Source: an uncultured Thiotrichaceae bacterium (lineage in GTDB: Bacteria; Pseudomonadota; Gammaproteobacteria; Thiotrichales; Thiotrichaceae). Taken from it: DNA of 9,705 bases. Under the pieces are notes generated by a model. It ran no database searches. It had not been told where the DNA came from and saw nothing but the letters and a program-made list of their open reading frames with translations. The position numbers and the translations under genes were made by a program. Within the stretch, counting starts at the first letter, position 1. Every line of letters starts with the position of its first letter. Location: contig CALHAO010000027.1 of assembly GCA_937931765.1 (NCBI GenBank), positions 1 through 9,705 of the forward strand, in the 5' to 3' direction. Below are positions 1-5,676 of the stretch, piece by piece.

Positions 1-788
1 TGCACAGGCCAGAACCAAACATCTTCAGAACGCTCAATGTAATCCAACCCGCCACTAGCCATCGCTGGCCCTTCCCATGAAAAAGACCCACCACCCATAA
101 ATTCGCCAGTGCCATCCCACAAATCGATATGGTCACCTGAATTATTTTCACCCCAGAAATTCTGGCAGAAAATAATACCAGTGCGACCCACATAATCCTG
201 CCACTCTACGCCAGTCTTGATTTCTGCCTGACCAAATTTGGAAGGGTTATTACGTATCCACAAAGCTAACTCACGCGCCCGCAGACTATGCCCCTGCCCG
301 CCATGACCAAACCAGCACTGCACACCATCATAGCCTTCCATTAAGTTGCTACGGGTCAGACAGATCCCCATCCGGATAGCACACTGATTACCAAAATTCG
401 GTACATCGTCTTCACGTCGACAAGGCTGCATCTCATTATGGCTGATATTAGGATGATTATCCCACAGCTTGCCAAAACCCAGATTGACGCCTTCAGTAGG
501 TAACTCCACTGTCGGAGGAATAACCACTGGTGGCCTTTCTGGCGGTGGAGTCGGCGCTGGAGCAACCGGTGGCGCTGGTGTCGGGGTAGGTGCCGGAACA
601 ACCGGCGGTTCAGGGGCCGGAGGTGTTGGGGTTACTGGCGGCACCGGAGCAGGCGTCGGACTCGTGGGTGGAGTAACGGGTGGGCGCGGCGCGGGTTGCC
701 CACCATTAGTAGGTGGGTTTGTTCCACCCGTGTTGTTTGCTGAACCAAATAGTGACTGTAACCAACTTAAAAACCCCTGCCAATTCAT
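1..788 (-). CDS. Tae4-like peptidoglycan amidase with proline-rich N-terminal linker (3' end outside window)
   Basis: An open frame runs from ATG at 788-786 to the window edge: 262 codons with no stop. AAGGAG (797-802 on the complement) lies 8 nt before this ATG and fixes the start. Residues 1-20 are short and aromatic/amphipathic (MNWQGFLSWLQSLFG). Residues about 24-97 are a low-complexity linker of Pro, Ala, Thr and Val (PTPAP-type units). Residues about 104-262 match my memory of the Tae4 family of type VI secretion amidase effectors: FGKLWDNHP (105-113), NQCAIRM (134-140) with the presumed nucleophile Cys136, a HSLRARELALWI helix (167-178), GIIFCQNFW (204-212), and GDHIDLWDG (218-226) with presumed catalytic His220. 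Tae4 enzymes cut the gamma-D-Glu-mDAP bond of peptidoglycan stem peptides. The segment VWFWPV at the edge resembles the end of the family, so probably few residues are missing. I see no classical signal peptide and no secretion gene or Tai4-type immunity gene in the window. It lies 45 bp downstream of the HNH gene. The family call is from motifs only; a non-T6SS lytic role is possible. Confidence 0.75.
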   Translation of the reverse strand, partial: MNWQGFLSWLQSLFGSANNTGGTNPPTNGGQPAPRPPVTPPTSPTPAPVPPVTPTPPAPEPPVVPAPTPTPAPPVAPAPTPPPERPPVVIPPTVELPTEGVNLGFGKLWDNHPNISHNEMQPCRREDDVPNFGNQCAIRMGICLTRSNLMEGYDGVQCWFGHGGQGHSLRARELALWIRNNPSKFGQAEIKTGVEWQDYVGRTGIIFCQNFWGENNSGDHIDLWDGTGEFMGGGSFSWEGPAMASGGLDYIERSEDVWFWPV

Positions 789-833
789 CCGAAGCACTCC
801 TTATGATCAAATTATTCCCTGAATATAGGCTAA

Positions 834-1418
834 TCAGTGGCATCTTTCACGTAAACTGCTGCCACGCGGAAAATGCGCACTGAGAAACTCCATCTGATCC
901 GACAGTATATTCCGACCCTGGAGAAAAACATACTCGACATAAGTGGGCATAAACGGAATGGCTAACAATGGCATACCTGCTTGCTCAGGTGTCCGACCAC
1001 CCTTGTGACTGTTACAGCTTTTGCAGGCACTAACAACATTAGTCCAGATGTCCAGTCCACCCTTAACTACCGGATGAACATGGTCGCGGGACAACTGCCT
1101 ATCCTGAAAAGACTGACCACAATACAAACATATATTATTGTCTCTGCGAAACAGCGTCGGGTTGTTCAATGGCGGCGTGTAACCTTCGGAGAAAAACTTC
1201 TGGCGACTACCCTGCGTAGCAATGATCGAATTCAGCGTCATTTCACTGCGCTCACCCGTTTTAGCATTAGTACCACCATGAACCTGGTGTAACGGCGTAC
1301 CGCAGGTATAGGCCACCTGCCCCGTATAATAAAGTTTAACGGCGGTTTGATAGTGAATCCATTCCAGTGGCATACCACTAACATCTGTACGTAGTATAAG
1401 TTGTTGCAAATTAGACAT
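834..1418 (-). CDS. HNH endonuclease family protein
   Basis: A 194-residue protein of the stand-alone HNH nuclease family. These are small metal-dependent DNA-cutting or nicking proteins, mostly of unknown biological role. The N-terminal third (ILRTDVSGMPLEWIHYQTAVKLYY) has the 'x-D-x-x-G-x-P-L-x-W' opening seen in this family before the nuclease core. Counting from the start used here, the core has a CxxC zinc knuckle (Cys97, Cys100), the catalytic Asp-His pair in LSRDHVHPV (Asp112, His113), the central Asn127 in WTNVV, a second CxxC knuckle in ACKSCN (Cys132, Cys135), then NSHKGGRTPEQAGM. The core is complete and shows no truncation. An in-frame ATG lies two codons upstream (1424-1422), but AGGAGGT is 8 nt from the second ATG and only 2 nt from the first, so I place the start at 1418. 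The gene is co-directional with the Tae4-like gene 45 bp downstream and probably co-transcribed with it. I see no methyltransferase, toxin partner or intron around it. Confidence 0.85.
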   Translation of the reverse strand: MSNLQQLILRTDVSGMPLEWIHYQTAVKLYYTGQVAYTCGTPLHQVHGGTNAKTGERSEMTLNSIIATQGSRQKFFSEGYTPPLNNPTLFRRDNNICLYCGQSFQDRQLSRDHVHPVVKGGLDIWTNVVSACKSCNSHKGGRTPEQAGMPLLAIPFMPTYVEYVFLQGRNILSDQMEFLSAHFPRGSSLRERCH

Positions 1419-1426
1419 AAGCATCC

Positions 1427-1433
1427 ACCTCCT
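1427..1433 (-). promoter_or_regulatory. Strong Shine-Dalgarno site of the HNH gene
   Basis: The complement reads AGGAGGT, a near-perfect anti-16S match. It is 2 nt from the ATG at 1424 and 8 nt from the ATG at 1418, so it supports the inner start. Confidence 0.75.
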
Positions 1434-1516
1434 CTACCGTTGTGATGCTATTTCACCGTACTAACACATGCTGGTACTGACTGGTGACTTTATTGATAAT
1501 CCTGCCTGAGACACAC

Positions 1517-1544
1517 ACTATACCGCTTAGCCGTCACATTTTAA
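1517..1544 (-). promoter_or_regulatory. Candidate sigma-70 promoter for the HNH / Tae4-like pair
   Basis: On the complement, TTAAAA (1544-1539) is followed after 16 nt by TATAGT (1522-1517). The -10 matches 5 of 6 and the -35 4 of 6 consensus positions. Transcription would start near 1510, giving a leader of about 90 nt before the HNH start. This is motif evidence only. Confidence 0.35.
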
Positions 1545-1572
1545 CGGGGAACGGAATGTGGCCACTATCATT

Positions 1573-1586
1573 TTGATATAGATCAA
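1573..1586. promoter_or_regulatory. Perfect FNR/Anr-type box
   Basis: The sequence TTGAT-ATAG-ATCAA matches the FNR consensus TTGAT-N4-ATCAA at all ten specified positions. Its centre (1579.5) lies about 38-40 bp upstream of the start expected from the -10 hexamer TATAGT at 1606-1611, close to the -41.5 spacing of classical FNR-activated promoters. It precedes the 31-codon membrane peptide. It is also about 70 bp upstream of the candidate promoter of the divergent HNH gene, so it could act in either direction. An Fnr/Anr/Crp-family protein sensing oxygen or nitric oxide is the expected ligand; none is encoded here. Confidence 0.6.
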
Positions 1587-1605
1587 TGTACGAAGACAGA
1601 GTGCA

Positions 1606-1611
1606 TATAGT
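1606..1611 (+). promoter_or_regulatory. -10 hexamer for the small membrane-peptide gene
   Basis: TATAGT matches the sigma-70 -10 consensus at 5 of 6 positions and lies 19 nt downstream of the FNR box. No good -35 hexamer is present (TCAATG at 17 bp spacing), which fits an activator-dependent promoter. The predicted start near 1618 leaves a leader of about 70 nt. Confidence 0.45.
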
Positions 1612-1689
1612 ACTGGATTGTTGCTTGTAAAGCATAAACACTTACATGTATTATCGTTTGCTTATAAACACAGTATGAGGATGTGAATT

Positions 1690-1785
1690 ATGTTTAGCTG
1701 GGATTTTGGTCTACCCATGGCGATTGTTGTCGCTCTTATCGTCATCGCATGGTTGAGCTTCCTGTCTGTTGCATTCTTTGGCTAA
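1690..1785 (+). CDS. 31-residue single-span membrane peptide
   Basis: The ATG at 1690 is preceded by a GAGG core at 1677-1680 (9 nt spacing), and the frame closes with TAA at 1783-1785. The peptide opens MFSWDFGLP. From about residue 10 to 30 it is one continuous hydrophobic stretch (AIVVALIVIAWLSFLSVAFF), long enough for one transmembrane helix, with almost no soluble tail. I do not recognise the family. Its size and form resemble accessory subunits of respiratory oxidases and other tiny membrane-complex stabilisers (CydX- or CcoM-like), but the sequence does not clearly match those I remember. The gene has its own unit: FNR box, -10 hexamer, Shine-Dalgarno site, frame, and a terminator 43 bp after the stop. 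A role in low-oxygen respiration is inference from the FNR box only. The alternative is a small RNA with a chance frame; the hydrophobic pattern and Shine-Dalgarno site argue against that. Confidence 0.6.
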   Translation: MFSWDFGLPMAIVVALIVIAWLSFLSVAFFG

Positions 1786-1827
1786 AAGCTTGTGTTCTTC
1801 AGTCCGGAATAAGTTAATAAAAGATCC

Positions 1828-1858
1828 AAAAAAAGGCCGCAATATGCGGCCTTTTTTT
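1828..1858. terminator. Strong bidirectional intrinsic terminator
   Basis: A perfect 14-bp inverted repeat: A7-GGCCGCA, a 3-nt loop ATA, then TGCGGCC-T7. The GC-rich stem is flanked by a T-tract on both strands, so it can stop transcription from the small peptide gene (plus) and from rpoH (minus), whose stop codon is only 24 bp away. Confidence 0.92.
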
Positions 1859-1881
1859 ATTTAATCCAGACTGAAAGTGAC

Positions 1882-2745
1882 TTAGGTTTCGCTGACCGCA
1901 ACCTTCAACTTCTTAACCGCTGCATTTTCCAACTGGCGAATTCGCTCAGCAGAAATACCGTATTTATCAGCCAAATCCTGTAGCGTCGCCTTCTGCTCAG
2001 TCAACCAACGGCTTTTCAGAATATCCTGACTCCGCTCATCAAGTTCAGCCAAAGCACCATGAAAACGCTCACGGGTATAGGCTTGCCACTGCTCTTCTTC
2101 CAGCGTATCAGCCGGATCAGCCACATCAGTCACCAGATACTGACTTGGAGAATAAGCATGGTCATCATCCTCATAACCATTGGGCAAGTCAAAAGCTACA
2201 TCGTTAGCGCCCAGGCGTTTTTCCATCTCCAACACATCAGCTTTACTGACACCAAGATCGCCAGCCACTTCTTCAGCCTGCGCATTAGACAACCAGCCTA
2301 AGCGTGACTTACTGCTACGCAAATTAAAAAATAATTTACGCTGCGCTTTAGTCGTGGCAATCTTTACAATTTTCCAGTTACGCAGGATATATTCATGAAT
2401 TTCTGCACGAATCCAATGCACCGCAAAGGAGATCAGGCGCACATTCATGGTGGGATCAAAGCGCTTAACTGCTTTCATCAGGCCCACATTACCTTCCTGT
2501 ACCAAGTCACTTAAAGGCAGGCCATAACCGTTATAACCACGAGCAACCTTCACCACAAAACGTAAGTTGTGCAGTATGAGCTGACGCGCTGACTCAAGAT
2601 CATCGTCTTCACGAAGACGCTCAGCCAAGCCACGCTCTTCCTCGACTTTCAGCACGGGAATGGCGTGAATGGCGTGAATGTAACTTTCCAGATTACCTAC
2701 AGGTACCGGCAAAGTTTTCCCACGAACCATTAAAGCGTTTGTCAT
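1882..2745 (-). CDS. rpoH: RNA polymerase heat-shock sigma factor sigma-32 (RpoH)
   Basis: A 287-residue group 3 sigma factor; E. coli RpoH is 284 residues. It directs RNA polymerase to promoters of chaperone and protease genes after heat or protein-folding stress. Visible regions: 1.2-2.1 with HNLRFVVKVARGY (59-71); 2.2, DLVQEGNVGLMKAVKRFDP (80-98), the core-polymerase contact; 2.3-2.4 with RLISFAVHWIRAEIHEYILR (103-122); the diagnostic RpoH box QRKLFFNLR (135-143), a determinant of turnover and polymerase binding; and a C-terminal region 4.2 helix-turn-helix, ATLQDLADKYGISAERIRQL (253-272). The start is set by AAGGAG 7 nt before the ATG. In E. coli and many relatives rpoH follows ftsYEX; here it instead diverges from a coiled-coil gene. 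A perfect CIRCE operator lies 34 bp before its start codon, so HrcA repression is likely. Nothing is missing or broken. Confidence 0.97.
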   Translation of the reverse strand: MTNALMVRGKTLPVPVGNLESYIHAIHAIPVLKVEEERGLAERLREDDDLESARQLILHNLRFVVKVARGYNGYGLPLSDLVQEGNVGLMKAVKRFDPTMNVRLISFAVHWIRAEIHEYILRNWKIVKIATTKAQRKLFFNLRSSKSRLGWLSNAQAEEVAGDLGVSKADVLEMEKRLGANDVAFDLPNGYEDDDHAYSPSQYLVTDVADPADTLEEEQWQAYTRERFHGALAELDERSQDILKSRWLTEQKATLQDLADKYGISAERIRQLENAAVKKLKVAVSET

Positions 2746-2779
2746 TTGTTATCTCCTTGAATCGACTATGAGAGCAATG

Positions 2780-2806
2780 TTAGCACTCTTCACATTGGAG
2801 TGCTAA
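2780..2806. promoter_or_regulatory. CIRCE operator (HrcA binding site)
   Basis: TTAGCACTC (2780-2788), a 9-nt spacer, then GAGTGCTAA (2798-2806): an exact match to the CIRCE consensus in both arms and in spacer length. CIRCE is the operator of HrcA, which is encoded at 5677-6747. The site lies between the divergent rpoH (34 bp from its ATG) and the coiled-coil gene (126 bp from the ATG I prefer, 24 bp from an upstream one). It could repress rpoH alone or both genes. If transcribed, the arms also form a 9-bp hairpin in the rpoH leader. Confidence 0.96.
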
Positions 2807-2811
2807 TAATC

Positions 2812-2819
2812 ACTATAGT
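2812..2819. promoter_or_regulatory. Palindromic -10-like element (ACTATAGT) beside CIRCE
   Basis: ACTATAGT is self-complementary, so TATAGT reads as a -10 hexamer on both strands. For rpoH (minus) it would place the start at about 2805, at the edge of CIRCE, a common position for this operator. The -35 regions are poor on both strands (TTATTA at 18 bp for minus). The call rests on position and the -10 alone. Confidence 0.35.
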
Positions 2820-2932
2820 TCACCGTATACATGCTTAATAAAAAAATTGATAGGCAGATCAGTTTCATTTGTCATTCAACAAAATATGTTACAGTGCGCA
2901 GCTGGATAAGATTAAATAAGAACAATAAAATC

Positions 2933-5593
2933 ATGAGCACAGAACAAACATCTTTACTTGAAAAGATCAGGGGCAATCGCTTTCTCACCACGGATGATCG
3001 CGAAAACATCATCAAATCTACAGAAAGTATGAATGATGCACTGCACGGTGCTCAACAACAAATAAAACAGCTCAACACCCGCCTGCATAACCGTGACACT
3101 GTCATTGAAGACCTGGAACGTGCACTGGCTAAGCGCGAAGAGCTACTGCATAACAAAGAAGAAGTACTTCAGAATACCCACAAAGATGATGCTGACTATC
3201 AAAGCAGGTTTATTCAATTTGAAGAACGCCTGCATGAACGTGACCGGGTTATTCAAGATCGTGATCAGACTATCCGGGAACGTGATGAGCTGATGCGCGT
3301 CGTAGAAAAACGCCTGATTGATATGGAGCAGAACACACATCATGGCGAAAAAGGCATCCGGGAACGCGAAGAGCAACTCAAACTAAAGGATCGCCAGCTT
3401 GAAGAAAAAGAACGTCATCTGGACAAACGTGATCGTGAACTGGAAAATCGTGACAAGCAAATCAACAAGCGCGATGATTCTATTCAGGAGTATACCCGAC
3501 AGATTCAGGAATTAACGGAGTGGGTTAATAACCATCAAAAAATAACCCATGAGCATGAGCAGTTACTCAGTGAACGTGACCAGCAAATCAGCAGCAGGGA
3601 TGAGCAGTTACTGGAGCGTGAAAAACTCACCGGCCAACTCAATCAACGACTGTCCCAGCTGGAAACCCTACAAGAAAAACATGAAAAAATTGTTGAGCAA
3701 CACGAAGAACAACTGCGCCAACGCGACCGGTTTATTGAAGACAAAATAGAACAGCACAGTACAGCCAATGAGCAACTGGTAGAACAAACCCGCATGTTGC
3801 ATGAAAAAGAACAGACCATCACGCAACACGAACAATTATTGCGTCAACGTGATGACCTGATCCAGGAAAAAGATCGCCAGATGCAAGCCCGCGACCAGAT
3901 TATTGCCAATCATGGTGAGCAGTTACAACGCCGTGAAGAGCAAATTAATGCACAGTTCACGCAACTACAAGAGCGGGATCGTGAGGTGGCAGAACGGGAT
4001 CTGAAAATTACCGAGCTACAAGAACAGCTCGAAGCGAATAATGCCCGCCTGCTCAACCAGCAGCAAATACTGGAAAACAGAAATAACGATCAAGACAATC
4101 AGCAACAGCTGATTACAGAAAAAGACGAACAAATTGTAAAATTACACCAACAACTACAAACCAAAGAATCGTTTATTGCTCAGAAAGAAGATCAGTTACA
4201 ACAGCAACTCACTTTGATGCAGGAACAGGAAAATCTGTTACTCAAAAAAGAAACCAGCACCCAAGACCGTGAGCAGCAATTTGCACAGCAGTCGGAAAAA
4301 CATCAGGCACATGAACAAATGCTGTTGGAGCGCGAAAAACAGTTTACCGAGCAAGAGTCTGCCTTAGTCAAGCGCGAAGAACTGCTAGCACAACGGGATC
4401 AGGCCTTTGAAACCAGAGAAGCTCAGTACGGACAACGTGAGCACAAAATAGCTGAAATGGCCCAATTTCTGGAGGAAAAAATAAATCTGTTACAACAGAA
4501 ACTGGATGAGGAACAACACCACCAGCAGCTGCGAATAGAAACATTCCACAACCAGCTGGACAACCATAAAACCACTTTTGAAGAAACACTCAGCACTCAG
4601 AATGCGCAACTTCAGGGGCAGCATAATACCACGTTGGAAAGTATCCAGAATATACTGAATAACACGGGTGCCTCATGGCAACAACGGCTTGATAACAGCC
4701 AGACACACATCCTCGAAGCCCAACAACAGCAAAGTGAAAATCACCTTCAACAGTTACAGGTTAATGTGGAGAAAATGCAGGCGGAAACACAACAACAACA
4801 CGGTGACCTGCAGCGTCAGGTCAAACTGATTGTTAAAATGGTAGAAGCCTCCACCAATGAACACGGTAGTTTGTTGCAAGAAAAACTGTCACTCATTGAT
4901 GGCCAGTTAAATCAATCTGCCCAGACCAAAGAAAACGCTCAAAACCAAACTGCACAGTTGCTTGAGCACATTGGCAGCATCAGTCATCAACTGCAAAATG
5001 AAGCTGCAAACCACTCACAACAACTGAATGAAAAAATTTCGTCGCAACTTCAGGCATTGAACGAGCGTTTAAGTCAGACACAGAACTTATACGCTCAAAC
5101 GGAAAAGAATGATCATGAGATGCTGGATCAAATGGACGCGCTAGCCCGCCAGATCGCTGAAAGCCAAAACAACAATCCCGAAGCAGCGCAGGCAAACCAA
5201 CAAATACTGGCTCAGATAGACAGCCTGTCCCGTCAGGTCAGAGAAGCACAGGGTGCATCAGTACAAACCCAAAAAACTGACCAGCAAATACTGGAACAAC
5301 TAAATAACCTGGCCAAACAATTACAGCAGGAAAAAGATGTTGCTTCACAGCTGCGCAACGACAATCAAATACTCAGGGTAGAAATCCAGCGCTTAGCCAG
5401 CTCAATGCAAGATCTGGCAGAGAACTCAGACATGAGTCACCAGTTAATACGTACCGAAAAAGTCATTCAACTCAAAGAACGCATGATTGAACAACTTAAT
5501 CAGCAGGTATCAGTGAAAAACAGAGCGTTGTTGCAAAAGGATGAAGCACTACAGAAATTAGGCAACCACCTGAAAAACTTACAGGGAAAATAA
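2933..5593 (+). CDS. Very long coiled-coil protein of unknown function
   Basis: An 886-residue protein from the ATG at 2933 (920 from an upstream in-frame ATG at 2831, which lacks a Shine-Dalgarno site and lies 24 bp from CIRCE). I recognise no family. From the 2933 start I see no cysteine and only one proline (in NNNPEAAQ). It is extremely rich in Gln, Glu, Arg, Leu and Asn. The first half is tandem heptads of the form [EDK]-R-[DE]-x-x-[IL]-x, for example EREEQLK, LKDRQLE, EKERHLD, KRDRELE, NRDKQIN and KRDDSIQ in direct succession (about 3359-3484). This is an ideal coiled-coil register. The second half is more Gln/Asn-rich and carries a 28-residue repeat near its end; the C terminus (about 5449-5590) returns to Lys/Glu/Leu helix. 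There is no Walker motif, signal peptide or membrane segment, so it should be a cytoplasmic rod or filament-forming or scaffolding protein. It diverges from rpoH across the CIRCE operator and converges on hrcA. A stress-linked structural role is only an inference from that position. Confidence 0.85.
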   Translation: MSTEQTSLLEKIRGNRFLTTDDRENIIKSTESMNDALHGAQQQIKQLNTRLHNRDTVIEDLERALAKREELLHNKEEVLQNTHKDDADYQSRFIQFEERLHERDRVIQDRDQTIRERDELMRVVEKRLIDMEQNTHHGEKGIREREEQLKLKDRQLEEKERHLDKRDRELENRDKQINKRDDSIQEYTRQIQELTEWVNNHQKITHEHEQLLSERDQQISSRDEQLLEREKLTGQLNQRLSQLETLQEKHEKIVEQHEEQLRQRDRFIEDKIEQHSTANEQLVEQTRMLHEKEQTITQHEQLLRQRDDLIQEKDRQMQARDQIIANHGEQLQRREEQINAQFTQLQERDREVAERDLKITELQEQLEANNARLLNQQQILENRNNDQDNQQQLITEKDEQIVKLHQQLQTKESFIAQKEDQLQQQLTLMQEQENLLLKKETSTQDREQQFAQQSEKHQAHEQMLLEREKQFTEQESALVKREELLAQRDQAFETREAQYGQREHKIAEMAQFLEEKINLLQQKLDEEQHHQQLRIETFHNQLDNHKTTFEETLSTQNAQLQGQHNTTLESIQNILNNTGASWQQRLDNSQTHILEAQQQQSENHLQQLQVNVEKMQAETQQQHGDLQRQVKLIVKMVEASTNEHGSLLQEKLSLIDGQLNQSAQTKENAQNQTAQLLEHIGSISHQLQNEAANHSQQLNEKISSQLQALNERLSQTQNLYAQTEKNDHEMLDQMDALARQIAESQNNNPEAAQANQQILAQIDSLSRQVREAQGASVQTQKTDQQILEQLNNLAKQLQQEKDVASQLRNDNQILRVEIQRLASSMQDLAENSDMSHQLIRTEKVIQLKERMIEQLNQQVSVKNRALLQKDEALQKLGNHLKNLQGK
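5027..5362 (+). repeat. 28-residue (84-bp) protein-level tandem repeat in the coiled-coil gene
   Basis: Four units start at 5027, 5111, 5195 and 5279, exactly 84 bp (four heptads) apart. Units 2-4 carry DHEMLDQMDALARQI, NQQILAQIDSLSRQV and DQQILEQLNNLAKQL. The first unit is degenerate but keeps Q7, A10, L11, Q19 and N20 in register. The repeat is seen in the protein; the DNA has diverged. Confidence 0.7.
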
Positions 5594-5619
5594 GAACACA
5601 GGTGCGGTAGGAAAATACA

Positions 5620-5665
5620 AAAAGAACCCTGTCGAGATAAAAGCTAGAAACGCCGGGGTTCTTTT
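5620..5665. terminator. Bidirectional terminator between the coiled-coil gene and hrcA
   Basis: AAAAGAACCC (5620-5629) pairs with GGGTTCTTTT (5656-5665), a 10-bp stem around a 26-nt loop, with A/T-rich tracts at both ends. It lies between two convergent genes, 26 bp after one stop and 11 bp from the other. The large loop makes it weaker than the one at 1828. Confidence 0.7.
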
Positions 5666-5676
5666 ATTGCAAGTGG

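Noticed and set aside
469..822. Plus-strand frame rich in Gly/Val/Thr (GGVGAGATGG type)
   Set aside because: It is the antisense shadow of the proline-rich linker of the Tae4-like gene; Pro codons read as Gly on the other strand.
981..1292. Plus-strand frame of 103 codons
   Set aside because: Antisense to the HNH core, with no ribosome site and no recognisable domain.
1468..1509. 13-codon plus-strand mini-frame
   Set aside because: No Shine-Dalgarno site, no promoter before it, and it lies upstream of the FNR box; nothing supports translation.
1535..1560. Inverted repeat CACATT ... AATGTG
   Set aside because: Only 6 bp with a 14-nt gap and no match to a known operator; could arise by chance.
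2657..2680. 9-bp tandem duplication (GGCGTGAAT twice) inside rpoH
   Set aside because: It encodes HAIHAI, but the protein has the same length here as E. coli RpoH, so it is not an inserted repeat.
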